The notes under the pieces: model-generated
The model's database searches: none
What the model was told of the DNA's origin: nothing
What the model saw: the letters and a program-made list of their open reading frames with translations, nothing else
Origin: Cryptomeria japonica
Lineage: Eukaryota; Streptophyta; Pinopsida; Cupressales; Cupressaceae
NCBI RefSeq assembly: GCF_030272615.1
Contig: NC_081406.1
Span: 142,689,541-142,753,540, forward strand
Direction: 5' to 3'
Length of the DNA stretch: 64,000 nucleotides
Shown: one piece after another, positions 46,591 to 58,549 of the stretch
Numbering within the stretch: position 1 is the first letter of the stretch
How the letters are laid out: each line of letters begins with the position of its first letter
Translations under genes and position numbers: made by a program

Positions 46591-47554
46591 TCAGGCTACT
46601 CTGCGGCGTGATGGGTAGAGTTTGGTAAGACTAGGCTTATCATCATGGTGAATGGAAGAAGGCTTATGAAGTGGTAGCTTTTGTCCAATGAGAGTGGTAC
46701 CTTGTTATGGTGAAGCTTGTAGTTTCTTGTCTGAAAAAGCAAGATGACTCATTTATGAAGTTTCTTGTCACCTTTCACAACTATCTGTCAAAGTAAAGCT
46801 CCACAATGATTGTACCCAATTTTTTTTAGGAAACTGATAATTGTTTCATTTTTTGTTTAAAGAAATTGATAATCACTAAATTGGTTTTATCTCCACAAAA
46901 TGATTGTAGTCAATTTTTTAGGAAATGATAATCACATTAGATAATTGTTTCATTTTTAAAAAAAGAAATTGATAATCACTAAATTGGTTTTATCTCCACA
47001 AAATGATTGACAAAATGATTGTAGCCAATTTTTTAGAAAACTGATAATCACATTAGATAATTGTTTCATATTTTGTATCATGTTTTGAAAGATGTAAATA
47101 GGTTGTTTTAAAGTTTTTCTCTTATTATAAGTTGGTAGAATGTCACTACATGTGAATTTGATAGATAAGATAAAATGTTCGTGACCACTTTGATATCTAA
47201 ATAAAATTAACAAAATGTTTGATGTTACCTAAATGGCTTATGAAATGCAACCCTTACATTTTTTTATAACATATTATTTTGTAAAATAAATTCTAAAACA
47301 AAAGTCAATTTAATATATAGATAGATACACCTATTGGGTTCGTGTAGGATCATGGGGGGCCAAAAAGTGGCGATGTGAAAAAAATAGCCTTCTCCACTCA
47401 CCTAAAAATGTGAAAATCTGTGTTGACTTTTTGCTTGGCCTAGGTGTCAGTACACCTTGGCATGGTAAACACCTAAGCAAATCGGATATCCAATTTTTAT
47501 AGGTAATTTTAAATTAAAAAAATAAATTATATAGTCTATAATGTAATATAATAA
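46591..47554. other. Upstream region of terpene synthase exon 1
   Basis: Presumed promoter side. It has a tandem duplication of about 120 bases at 46810-47075 (unit with 'gataatcactaaattggttttatctccacaaaatgattg'). No other gene seen before the truncated LTR at 47555. Confidence 0.45.
46810..47075. repeat. Imperfect tandem repeat of about 120 bp
   Basis: 'aattttttaggaaatgataatcacattagataattgtttcat' and 'aaagaaattgataatcactaaattgg' recur twice or more with small gaps. Confidence 0.8.
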
Positions 47555-47834
47555 TACCTAGCTGATTACCTTCTGTATACCGATCTGTTCACTATCACTG
47601 TTTAGCCGGTTGACCTCTTCTGTGTTGGTCTACTCATTGCTTGTCGGTTGGCCTCCTGTGTGCTAGTCTACTCACTATTTGCCCTGTCCACACTCTGCCT
47701 AGTCGGTTATCATCTGTATATTGATCTACTTACTATTGATAGACTATGTAGACTTGAAACATGATGTTACCAATAATGACAACCATATCATTCACCGGTT
47801 TACCAATCATACAAAATGCACCAAAATGCCAACA
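47555..47834 (-). mobile_element. Truncated 3' LTR
   Basis: Collinear with 54088-54367 from 'tacctagc-gattaccttctgtata' to 'aaaatgccaaca'. The remaining ~950 bases of the LTR are missing at the left. Confidence 0.85.
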
Positions 47835-47848
47835 AACTCCCCCTTTGG
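47835..47848 (-). other. Polypurine tract
   Basis: The minus strand reads CCAAAGGGGGAGTT next to the LTR start TGTTGGCATT. A second similar AAAAGGGGGAGTT lies at about 47940-47953. Confidence 0.8.
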
Positions 47849-47985
47849 TATTGGTGGCAAACATTACAAAAAAATGACATTACAAAAATGTGCCAGTGGC
47901 AAACACTACAAGAATGTTCACAATGTACAAATCTCCAAAACTCCCCCTTTTGCCATCAATGACAAAGACTATACAAAATAATTTG

Positions 47986-50900
47986 TCAAAGTAGAGCAAA
48001 CATCTCTTTGAAGTTTTCTTGAGCTACTTTCAAAGAGGATTCCCATGAAAATTTTACTTGTTTCATGGTGGTGAAGTGGCCATGCAAAACTGCAATAAAA
48101 GCCTCCATATCATTGACTGTCTTGTACTTAGGTTCACTTATGAGGCATTCTTCTTCTTTAATATTCATTAGCATTAAATCAATAATTGGTGTAAGTTAGC
48201 ACTGTAGCTCTAACAAAATAAGACCTCATTTGTCTTCTTCTTCTTTCAACTTTTTGATTTTGTGATTAAGTTGTTTGATCTTACCACTAAAAATTGATGC
48301 TGAACTGGTAAGAGGATCAAAAGAACTTATCATATCTTGAATTTCTTTTTGAATCTGATTTCTTTTGTCTTTTAGATCTCTAATTAGATTGGTAAAACTT
48401 GAATATTTGACTAGTAATTGACCAACTTCCTACATTATATTTTTGAATTCTTCTATTCAAGTGGAGAGGGCAACTTTTCCAACTGATATTTGCTCCATTA
48501 AATTTTCTCCTCTTTGATTCATATTGTCTTTCTGCAACCTTCTCCAGATCGGTTGCCTCTGAACCGATTGTTGTTACAAGAGTACTCAGCTGATCAATGT
48601 TGGGTGTAGTATCATCAACAACAATGTCAGGAATTAGGTTAGAGAGAATTGTTTTGGCAAAATTGAGAATTCTTGCCTTCTTTTTCTTTGCTCTTAATTT
48701 AGCATTTTCAACTTGAATTCTTAGTTTTTCTGAGACTTTCATCAATTGCTTGGGAGTCATTTTCTTTATATCAATGACCGATTCTCCCTCTTCTTCCTCC
48801 TCTATTTCATCTTCCTTTTTTGCAGTCTCAACTTTTGAACTAGCCGCGGTGATGATTTTTACCACCTTCTTGTCACTTTCTCTTTCTAAGTCTAACTTCC
48901 TCTTTGGCGGAGGAGTATCCATCACTACACTCTTATTTTCTACTTTCTTCTCTTCCTCTTTGTCATCTTTTGAGAAAATAGGATTTGGTATCAATGAAGT
49001 TCTGTGAGGTATATCCTCATAAGGAATGTCTTCAATTGTTACTTCATCTTGATCGGGAAGCTTAGTTTGATAAGCTTCCTTCACTAGTGTAGTGTGAATC
49101 AGCTGCTCGACATTCTTTGTCAGATTGGGAATGTCTGACACAACATTTCCTATGATGTCCTCAACTAAGAAAACATCAAAATCTTCAGTGGAGTCTTTTT
49201 ATTTACCTTTTCTTTTGTCAAGGATAGTTGCACCTTGATCCTATTTTTTTTCCTTAGCTATTTCTTCTTCAGCTTCCTTTTGCTAATTCATGATTTTCTT
49301 CCAGAGGGCAACACCTTCTTTGTGCACTATTTCAACTTCACCTGCTACCACTCACCCAGTTCTATTTCTTATTTTGAAGTGTTGAATGCATGCTTCAGCC
49401 ACTAGTGAAGCTTGATCAAGGTCTAAGTCATGTTGCACGTCCATGAGTGCTTTTATCCTGTGTTCTTTTTCAATAGCCAGAGCTGTTTTCCATCTCCCTT
49501 CAATTTGAACTTGGAAATCTGATGGGATTATTCCATATAGTTCACTGGGAGTCCTACAAAACTTGTGCAAGTTCCACATCAGGGCTTCTTCAATTTTCCT
49601 TTTGTCTTCTTCATTATCGAGGGAATATGTTTTCCCAACACCAGACAAACCTCCAAATTCTTTGATCCCATGGACCAATTCATCAACTATTGGGGCTTTG
49701 TTCCTTCCACTTCTTCTAACCTCCTTAATTTCCACATCTGATTGGGTTTCAGAGATATCACCCTCTTTTTCATCCTTTTAAAACTTTGTATCAAGTCCTC
49801 CTTCACTCTTCTTCTTTCTGGTTTAAGTCACTCCTACCGGTCTATCTTTACTTGGGGAAGATACAAGAGTACCTAAATCTTTTTCTTTTGTATATGTTGC
49901 AATCTTGGTTGCTATAGTCCCCTTTGGTTTTGTCTTTGGCACTTTCTTCTTTTCACCTATTAATTCTTCATCTTTATTAGGGTTGACCCCTAATTGTTCA
50001 CTAGCACTGGTGGAGGTAGTGGCACTCGATGCTTCACCTCCATACTTTTTGTCAAGAGTGTCAATCATTCTTCTTACTTTTCTTTTCATGATTGGCACCT
50101 AAAGTCCTGTTTTATTTTGGAGCTTGCCTCCTCACAGGTTCCAAATCTCTTTGCCTTTGGGTCCATCGATTTGGACAACAACATGTTGACATGTATTTTA
50201 ACAATGTCTGTTGCAACCTCAAAGCCCATAGGTGGAACCCAAAAGGTTCTAGGTTGAACGACTTGTAAAATACAACAATCTGTGTCTACAAGAAAACAAA
50301 TGTTGTCTTTGTTTTTCTGCACTATACCGGTTGGGATTCTTTCCCTCTTGTGCATCCTAATTTGAAATTTCTTAAAGTATCCCCACATTGTTTCACCAAA
50401 CCTATCTCCCAGATCCTGAATCATTTCACCTATCTGAACCATGATAGGTTTTTCTTTAGACCATACTACATTATCTAGGTTACCGAGGAAAATGTTTTTT
50501 ACATAGAAAAATATACATACCAATAGTGAGTCATATTTGGAAGATTTCTTCTTGTCCTTCTTGATTATCTCCATGTTCACCATAAATTGGCTTCTGATGA
50601 TCTCACAAATGCCATAGGTTGCATCCTCCTTGATAATTCGATAGGCAACATGTATATCTCCGCTTGGTACACTATTCATCTGACTTCATTGATATACTCT
50701 ATAACCCAGCACTGCAGAGCCAATCTTACTTCAACATCCTCAATATGGGTGATTGTCATTGCTCTACTGTCACATCGAGATTTGGTTAACCAGATGACTT
50801 CAGATGATGAAATTGTTCTTAGGGTCAATGCTTCACTAGCTATAGTAAACCTTGTAACTCTTCGAATCACATCTTTTGTGATCTTAATCGATGCTTGAGT

Positions 50901-51261
50901 TTCTAGCCACAAAAATTGATCATGAACTCTGGTTAGTAAATACCTAACCCATTTGGCATGAAAATGATCAGAAAAATCGACAACATTAGACAAACCCTTG
51001 GTCGTCAGAGGTATATATTCTTCCTTCAACTGATCATTAACACAAAACCCTTTAAATTCATTCTAAATAAATTTGTCTCCAAGTTCTTCGAGTTTGCAGT
51101 GAATGTAGGAGCGAATGTCTTCAACCAATAATACACCAGAGGAAATAGATGATAAGGCACCAGTCATGTCGATCTCACCGACTTTCATTAGATGCAGCTT
51201 GAACTCGGGTTGGGGTTCTTTGATAGCTTCAACCAACACATGAGTCGATATCGACGCTGCC
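47986..51261 (-). pseudogene. Second ORF of the LTR element, unrecognised
   Basis: Minus-strand pieces in order: 51261 (MAASISTHVLVEAIKEPQPEF), 51029-50676, 50679-50086, 50098-49823, 49735-49352, 49141-48380 and 48174-47986, separated by single stops or frame changes. Together they form one region of about 1,000 codons. The first third looks globular (WVRYLLTRVHDQFLWLE, FWVPPMGFEVATDIVKIHVN). The rest is charged, with KPKGTIATKIATYTKEKD, a DKEE/KK-rich linker, an acidic run and a Lys/Arg-rich coiled coil (MTPKQLMKVSEKLRIQVENA). No polymerase, integrase or protease motif. It could be an element-specific protein like the additional ORFs seen in some plant LTR elements, or a captured host gene. 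Not identified. Confidence 0.5.
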
Positions 51262-51784
51262 ATGATGACCTTCAAACAAAATTTTCTCAAACAGGGTTTG
51301 AATACCTTTTTATCAGAAATACCAACCACCACTATCACTCTACTTAAATGTTTTGCACAAATATTACTAGCAAGATTTCAATCACCTTTGATCGCACAAG
51401 AGCTCGAGAAATTTCACAAGAAATCAGTGTAAATGAAAATGTGTTGACATGTCCTTTTTTTTATCCATTGAGATTTATCAGCATAATGATACAACGGTTA
51501 GTTTTAAAAACTTAAAACTTAAAGTACACCGATTTGCTTTTTACCGGTTGTTTGTTACCGACACTGGTACACAAACAACTAAATCAGAAGACATTCTTCA
51601 ACCAAGAAATTTTAGACTAGATTTTATGCATCTCAACTATGCAGATAGTCATAACCTTATATTTGTAAAGGGGATACAAAAATAATCTTACCATATGTGC
51701 CCCCCCCAAGTATTGATATTCCTAGTTTGAAGAGGAACTGTCATCACCGGTGGATGATGACTTAATTTATGGAGAAATTTATCC

Positions 51785-53036
51785 TTATTTGCTTTCTTCT
51801 CTCTTAATCCATGTCTTTTTCATTTCATTCTTCATCTCTTCAATTGTCTTCTTTCCTTTCAATTCATTTTTCCCTTTCTTCTTGCTAAATTGATTCTTTT
51901 CATCAAACCGGTTATAGGATCGGTTCCTGCACTCTCTGGCTAAGTGACCGATCTTATGGCAATTGAAATATGCCATACCACTTGTCGTCCATGGTCTTGC
52001 ATTATTTCTTTGCCCCAATCTCACTCTGCAATTTGCTGCAACATGACCAAAAATACCACAAGTGGAACAAGTGACATTGAACTGATTATTCCTTTTATTA
52101 GGACTAACCGGTTTGAATGGTGAACTTGATACATTCTTCAAATTTGTGTCCAAGCTTATTGCATCTAAATAAATGTCCATTAAATATTTTTTCTATTTGA
52201 CATTCTACTAGATTGAGATCTACACTCATAAGCATTGTGGCCATACTTATGACAATTATGGTAGTAACCATCAAAGGTGAAAATCTTCTTTCGACTAACA
52301 GGTTTATTTCTACAGTCATTAGTCTTATGACCCAGTTTACCACAATGATTTTAAGAGGATTTAGAAAACTTCATACCTTTCACTTCTAAATGGTTCCTTT
52401 TATCATCCTTCATCTTTTTGGATTTAGATGATTCTCCAGTTTCCATAGGATCTGTACCGAAGTAACCAAGATCGGTTGTTTCCTTTGTTTTTCTCTAAGC
52501 CTTCAACTGATTATCTATCTTCTTAGAGATTTCATTGAATTTCCTTAGCTTCTCATTTCTCTCATTTTCATCTTTCAACTCACTCTTGAGTTGTTCAATC
52601 TCTTTCATCATCTTCTCCTTTTTCTCTGTGTTGTCATGCAAATGCTTATTTATGTATTCATTCTCCTGAGTGAGAGTTCAAATTTCCTCATCTTTCTCAA
52701 TCATGATTGCATCATTTTCTCTTAGGGCATCTTCAGCAAGCCTCCTGGCTCTTTCATCTTTTGACAGGGCTTCTTCTACCTCTCTATTTCCTTCATCATA
52801 CTTATGCTAGCTTCTAGTAACTCAACCATCCTCAAGGCCTGGCTTTCATGTTCTCTTTTGAGATGTGTGATTTCTTCAGTCAACTTCTTATTCTTTTCCA
52901 TGAGTTCTGAGACTACTTCTTCTGCTTCCTCAGATCCACTTTGTTCAAAGAGTTGATCTGTAATATCATGACTCTCAATTAGCTGTTGAGCTAGTTCTTT
53001 TCGTTTTGCAAGAGATTTTCTCAATCTCTCTTTCAA
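51785..53036 (-). pseudogene. gag with coiled coil and five CCHC knuckles (copy B)
   Basis: Starts MKERLRKSLAKRKELAQQLI at 53036. The coiled-coil part runs to about 52650, then a Lys-rich region. Knuckles in order: (1) near 52345, NHCGKLGHKTND with the first Cys lost to a stop; (2) near 52260, CHKYGHNAYEC-like; (3) near 52160, FRCNKLGHKFEEC; (4) near 52050, CSTCGIFGHVAANC; (5) near 51950, YFNCHKIGHLAREC, first Cys changed. A basic tail KKKGKNELKGKK ends near 51785. Five tandem knuckles are more than the one or two usual in Gag. Frame changes near 52800 and 52340 and stops make it nonfunctional. Confidence 0.75.
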
Positions 53037-53125
53037 CTAAGCAATAATTTCATTTGCTTCATCAATCTGCTTCTCTTCCATGATCTTTATCCTCAAGCTG
53101 TCAAGCTTCACTTCAGAGGATTAGA

Positions 53126-53137
53126 GCTTTGATACCA
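53126..53137 (-). other. Primer binding site (copy B)
   Basis: The minus strand reads TGGTATCAAAGC, two bases inside the LTR edge, as in copy A. Confidence 0.78.
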
Positions 53138-53139
53138 AT

Positions 53140-54367
53140 TGTTAGTCCTTACTGGTACTGAGAGGGGAGGGGTGAATCAACACTTTACTAGTTTTACTCA
53201 ATCAAAACTTTTAACTTAAGTTTGCACTAACTTAACATTCATCAATATAAATAATTATTGTAGAAGAATATGCATGCATGAAAAGATACATAGTGACACC
53301 AAGATTTATCTCGTGGAAACCCAAATGGGAGAAAACCACGGTGTGAATAGGAACTCACAAAATTTATATACTTCTGGAGTACGGCTGGTAAGGAGCCAAT
53401 CCTATTAGGAGATTACAAAGACACTATTAAGTGCCACCCGGTTAAGTGATTTTGATTGAGGCCTTTCAGTGCCTTTACCCTGTTAAGGGTTGCCTTGTTA
53501 AAGGTCTTAGGATCATCAATTAAGATGACATCTGGTTAAGGGATTTTTACAATAAGACCTGTTAAAGTCCACCCTTTAAAGGGATTTTAGTTGCAGTGAT
53601 TAGAAAGCAACAAAAAGATGATCTGTTGGAGTGACTACTGATAGCTTGATTAGATCATATTGAAAATCATACTATATCTGCATTGGTTGTGTCTTCCATG
53701 TACAACATGGGTTTCCTGAATATACCTTCAGCTCTACACTCTACCGATTAACTAATCCTCGACTCTACACTCTGCCAGTCATATGTCACTTGGCTCTGCA
53801 CCCTATTCTACTCTCCCTATGTTCACTTTCAGATATTAATTTACACATGAACAACAACCTCATCAAAATGAGTTATGTAAATTTATTACCCTTTGGATCT
53901 GTCACCAACTTTCCCTTCAAAACATGAAATTGAAAATTTTGTTACCGCGTCATAAGTCACTCTCCAGAAATCATTCCAAGAATCTCTGTCAAAACTGTTG
54001 TTCATGGCGATAAGTCCGCCAGTTGACTGGAGAAGATTGCCAGTTTAACTGGATGTTACCAAGTTTGTCGATGTACCGATCAAAATCTACCTAGCCGATT
54101 ACCTTCTGTATACGGATCTGTTCATTGTCATTGTTTAGCCAGTTGACCTCTTCTGTGTCGGTCTACTCACTGCTTGCCAGTTGGTCCCCTGTGTACCGGT
54201 CTACTCACCGTTTGCCCTGTCTACACTCTTCTTAGCCGGTTATCATCTGTATACTGGTCTACTTACTACTGATAGACTATGTAGACTTGAAAGATAATGT
54301 TACCAACAATGACAACCATATCATTCATCAGTTTACCGACATACAAAATGCATGAAAAATGCCAACA
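53140..54367 (-). mobile_element. 5' LTR of minus-strand LTR element (copy B)
   Basis: 1228 bases collinear with 1089-2341, TG/CA ends. A few short deletions against copy A. Confidence 0.87.
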
Positions 54368-55035
54368 ATGTTTACTTATGCTGGGTTGGTCTGACATTTG
54401 CACTAAGATTGAATAGGAAGTTGTTTGTCTTCGAAGACTCAACCTCACATTTAGCAAGGTCCCACACTTGGGAGGTTGTTTCCATGTTTCACAAGTTTAG
54501 TGATCAAGTCTGGTCACTAAGGGTGTAAAATTTTGTGACAATAGTACCCAAGTATCTTACACAAGGAATTTAACATTCCTTTATTCCTTTCCTTTCCCAT
54601 GTCTTTGTAGTGTAGGACAAGGATTACCTGTGGTTATTTCACAAGATAATTATATACATAATTATGTCATAGTATAATGAAATCATTAAAAAAAATTAAA
54701 ATGCATATTTTGTAATGGTGAAAATGGTCAAAATATTGTGATAGTAACTATATATTTAAACCCTACATGAAATCATATCATTGATGCAAATTTGACAAAA
54801 TAGGTTTTACTAGGACACTGTTACATCCCTCTTTTCAGTCATCCCAAAGTACAATCCTCCTCTCAAGCTCTCACATGGTGCCACTTGGAGACATCTTTTG
54901 GCTTGAGAAATCATCCTAGCCATTGATCTTCTCTCCTCTCATCCTCATCATTAATTCCTTCTCCCCTCTCCTCATATGCCAAACACTTATCCATTTTCAC
55001 ATATCATACATTCAAATCCATTTAGCAGGGTATGT
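54368..55035. other. Spacer between LTR and transposon (copy B)
   Basis: Same as 2342-3009; no gene seen. Confidence 0.6.
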
Positions 55036-55094
55036 GCACAAAGATGGTGGTTAGAAAAGTGGACACCACCCAAAAAAAACATGGAAAAACAAGC

Positions 55095-55302
55095 AGCGCA
55101 TACGCAGTTTTAAAATTTGAAATTCCCGCGTATGTGCTTAGGTTTGTTCTTCCCGAGCCTAGAGAAGATAGAGTGTACGCGCCGCTTTTAGGAAAATGAG
55201 TGCGTATGCACTACACCTAGGAAAATGAGCACGTATGTGCTGCTCATAGGAAAATGAGCACATACACGCTAATAATCCAAATATAATCGTGTACGCGGTG
55301 CC
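55095..55302. repeat. Left subterminal palindrome array (copy B)
   Basis: Seven variants of GCGTACGC in the same places as copy A, differing mostly at CpG sites (for example gcgcatacgcag, gtgtacgcgcc, gcacgtatgtgc, gtgtacgcgg). Confidence 0.75.
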
Positions 55303-55427
55303 AGGTAAAAAAAGTTTAAAAAAAAAACTAGGTCTCATTTACCTGTGAATAGCGCATTTTTTACTTCATTTTTTACCCATTTCTTCTCCTAAACCGTGAA
55401 CGGGGTACTAGATTTGTCCTCCAAGCT

Positions 55428-58051
55428 ATGGATCAAGGTTAGTTTTTGTTTATTTTTGTATTTTTTTCTTGTTTGTTCAATTTGTTTTACATTTTGAATT
55501 TAATTTCATTAATTTTGATTAGGTTTTTTCATTTTTTGTTTCAAAAACTAGATTCTTCTAATCTAGAACAAGAACAACCAAATGTACCTGCTGAAAACCC
55601 ACAAGAAGAACCAAATGCACCTCCTGAAAAAACATACGAACAACCCCCAATTCCTCCTTTTGACTGCACACTCGAAACACAGGAGCAATTAATTAATCAG
55701 TTAGGACAAAATACGTCTAAAATCAATAGACTGATTGTTAAATTGAAAACTTCTGAACTTGAGCATCATCAATCCCTCGCCACTAGCCTAGAAACATTAG
55801 TTAGTGGTGCCATAGCTGTTTCCACACAAATTACCAAATGGGGAAGCTTTAGGGATAAGTGTCATCAATTCTATGCCGATGACCTATCATATGATAGAGT
55901 AAAAAAACAAAAATATTACTAAACAACAAATATGTGCCCTTTTCATTGATCCCAAAACTGGCCAGTCATTACCTCTTAATGCAAAGAGGTTTCCCATACA
56001 TTGGTGTACCAATGTGCAGATGAAGAATCTTTTTTGGCAGAGGTGTTGGATGGTCTTTGATGATCCACCTTGTAATAATTATGAGGGGCCATTATATTTT
56101 TTGAGAAAAGTATATTGTGAGTTTGTGCTCAATGTGTGCCCAAACTATTTTGACATGAGAGAGTTCCATGGTAGAGGTGGCGGCTCTGCACAAGATAGAC
56201 CTGGAGCCCGTAGGCGATTACTCGCAGAGAGTCGCCGCCCCCTAGCACCCAAACCCAAGGTGCATTAGGTTGTCCCAGTAGAGCTCAAAGAGTCGATGGA
56301 GCTAAAGACTCTTCAGGTGGCCACAACATTGACTGGTGCCATCATCCATCATGGGACATCATTAGCACACCCTATTGTATTGGATGATGAGCCATTAGGT
56401 GGCGACAGAGATCCCATCCAACATATGTGTGTCAGTTGCTCGGGGATATGCTCGGGGGTAGATGATGCAGCCGGTGCAGATGGATCCTCATCTCATTTGT
56501 GCACGATTTGCGGGAGTAGATGTCAGGCCCACATGGTTGAGGATTTCACGCTAACAGATGAGTTGATGGACATGGTGTTTGCCCATGAGCCACAAACACA
56601 GTTGTGTTGATTTGAATTCATAACATTTTATTTATCAGTCACTTTAAATTTGTAATTACATAAATGAATTTTCATTTATACATCGATTTAAATTGAGATA
56701 AATAATATGCATTTCAGGATGCAGCAACGGTATCCCATACTCCTCCCCTAGTTACTGTAGCTGCAACTTTGATGCATGAGGTATACATTTTGTAACATGT
56801 TAAAATAGAATAGTACACTTCGAATTAAAAAAAATACAATATATACTACCTCTCTTTAATGCTTGGTCCAATTTCTGGTTTGTAGGTGTTGACAGGGACG
56901 CAATGTCCTAGATTGATGACATCATGCTCTCAGCGATCGATTTTGGGCTACAAGGCTATATGGTATCATATTTTGTACAACCGTTTTTATGTATTGTTTT
57001 GATTGAATATGCAAGTCATTTCATTTTAGATTTTTAAAATTATGTTTAATTTATTATCTGTACTAATATCTCATGTTAATTTTGTTTTTTTAGGGTACCC
57101 CCTCTGCATGTAGGGCTCGTCCTAAGAAAAATGATTCCTTGAAGATGCCAAAACGTAGGAAGAAGGTAATTGAACACATTTTTAGTTGTACAATTGTTTG
57201 AAAATGTTGAAATCAAGTATTAGTTGGGGTTTGTAGATTGATTAGTGTTTTTTGTCTATTTTACATGTACAACGACCATTGAGCTATGTGGATTTGTTGA
57301 ATGCACCTGATTCACCTGTGGATCAAGAGAGGGTGGAGGTATGTATCTCTACTTTATTTTCTTGATTTCATGATTATATGTACGCATACATGTGAACTTG
57401 TGATATATTATAATCTTATAATTTTTTCATACTAGAAAATCCATACCTATTTCATCAATGGCAAACCCTCCTCCTTGCACTGGAGAAGCATCTCAGGATC
57501 CGGTACACCTTTGTTTGATATGTAAAATTCATTGTTTTTAACCTTCAATACTTATCATTATATTATTTGTATTTAATCTTTGAACATTTTTTGTATAGGT
57601 AATAGCAACAGTTTCTACATCGATGGTGAGCCATCCTCAGTCCATTGGAGAAGCATCTCAGGCACAGGTACGCCATTGTTCTCTATATTATATCTTTTAA
57701 GTGTTTTTGATATATTTATGTTAGTACATTGTATTAATTGTATATTTAATCTACAATTGACCCCTTCGCAGTACGACGATAACGTGGATCCATTTAAGTA
57801 TGTCTTCAAGAAAACTCCTAAGAGTGACAAGGAGATGAGAGCGAAGACATTAGCTCCTAGATCAGCTGATGAGGTAATCTACATTTCAATTGCAAAGGAA
57901 TTAAAGTTAAATGCATAGTTATGTTGTTAATTGTGAACTATTTTCTACAAAAGAATTCTAACTTGGCTTTTGAATTGTGGTTTTGCAGCCATCTATAGAG
58001 CCGTGTACTACATCGAAGAGGCTTGATTTTGATGATCCACCACAAGTTTAG
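55428..58051 (+). pseudogene. Unknown ten-exon gene of the DNA transposon (copy B)
   Basis: Same exon plan as copy A, from ATGGATCAAG at 55428 to the stop at 58049-58051. Copy B keeps codons that are stops in copy A (Tyr near 55637; Gln near 56019) and has exon 4 in frame (VLTGTQCPRLMT), but it has its own stop after KPKVH (near 56268) and shares the frameshift after the A-runs near 55900. The two CxxCxxxC motifs are kept (CVSCSGIC, CTICGSRC). The later exons with GEPSxxHWRSI and the DPFKYVFKKT stretch are intact. Confidence 0.6.
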
Positions 58052-58549
58052 GATCATATAGTTTTAGTTTTGGTCATAGAATGACCAATACATGTAGATA
58101 TAATCTACATTTTTATTGTATATCGATTTGGACATGGCATATGCCACATTTTTGTAATACTTGTATTGACTTGGCAGACATGCCTTATATATATATAATC
58201 ACGATATTCGATCCAATAAATGTGTATTGAGTTCATTATTTTGTATTCGTTGTATTTTATGGTTGTCCTTTTATAAATTTAAATGAATATTTGCATATGT
58301 AATTCACAATATGAATATAAACAACAAAAATATATGATGTAAAACATTGCAATTGTGGAATATGATTTGATAAAATTTCTAAAATGTTGAATTAAGCATA
58401 CAAAACTCCTTTTATTTAGTTCATTATTGTGTATTCATTGTATTTGGTGTCTACCCTTTTATAAATTTAAATGAATATTTGCATATGTAATCAACAATAT
58501 GAATATAAACAACAAAAATCGACAATATGAATATAAACAACAATATGTG
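58052..58549. other. AT-rich spacer with duplicated block (copy B)
   Basis: Counterpart of 6029-6530 with the same internal duplication. No gene. Confidence 0.6.

Larger units (their letters stand above)
47555..54367 (-). mobile_element. Minus-strand LTR element with gag and a long unknown second ORF
   Basis: 5' LTR 53140-54367, primer site 53126-53137, gag about 53036-51785, a second coding region about 51261-47986, polypurine tract 47835-47848 and a truncated 3' LTR 47555-47834 (280 of about 1230 bases). The internal region is 5.3 kb and shows no protease, integrase or reverse transcriptase motif, so it is non-autonomous. The right part (from 52065) is inside the segmental duplication and repeats at 1-2341. 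No target duplication can be checked because the left LTR is cut. Confidence 0.82.

Noticed and set aside
46956-47213. 85-codon minus-strand frame upstream of terpene synthase exon 1
   Set aside because: AT-rich tandem repeat translation with no motif; not a supported exon.
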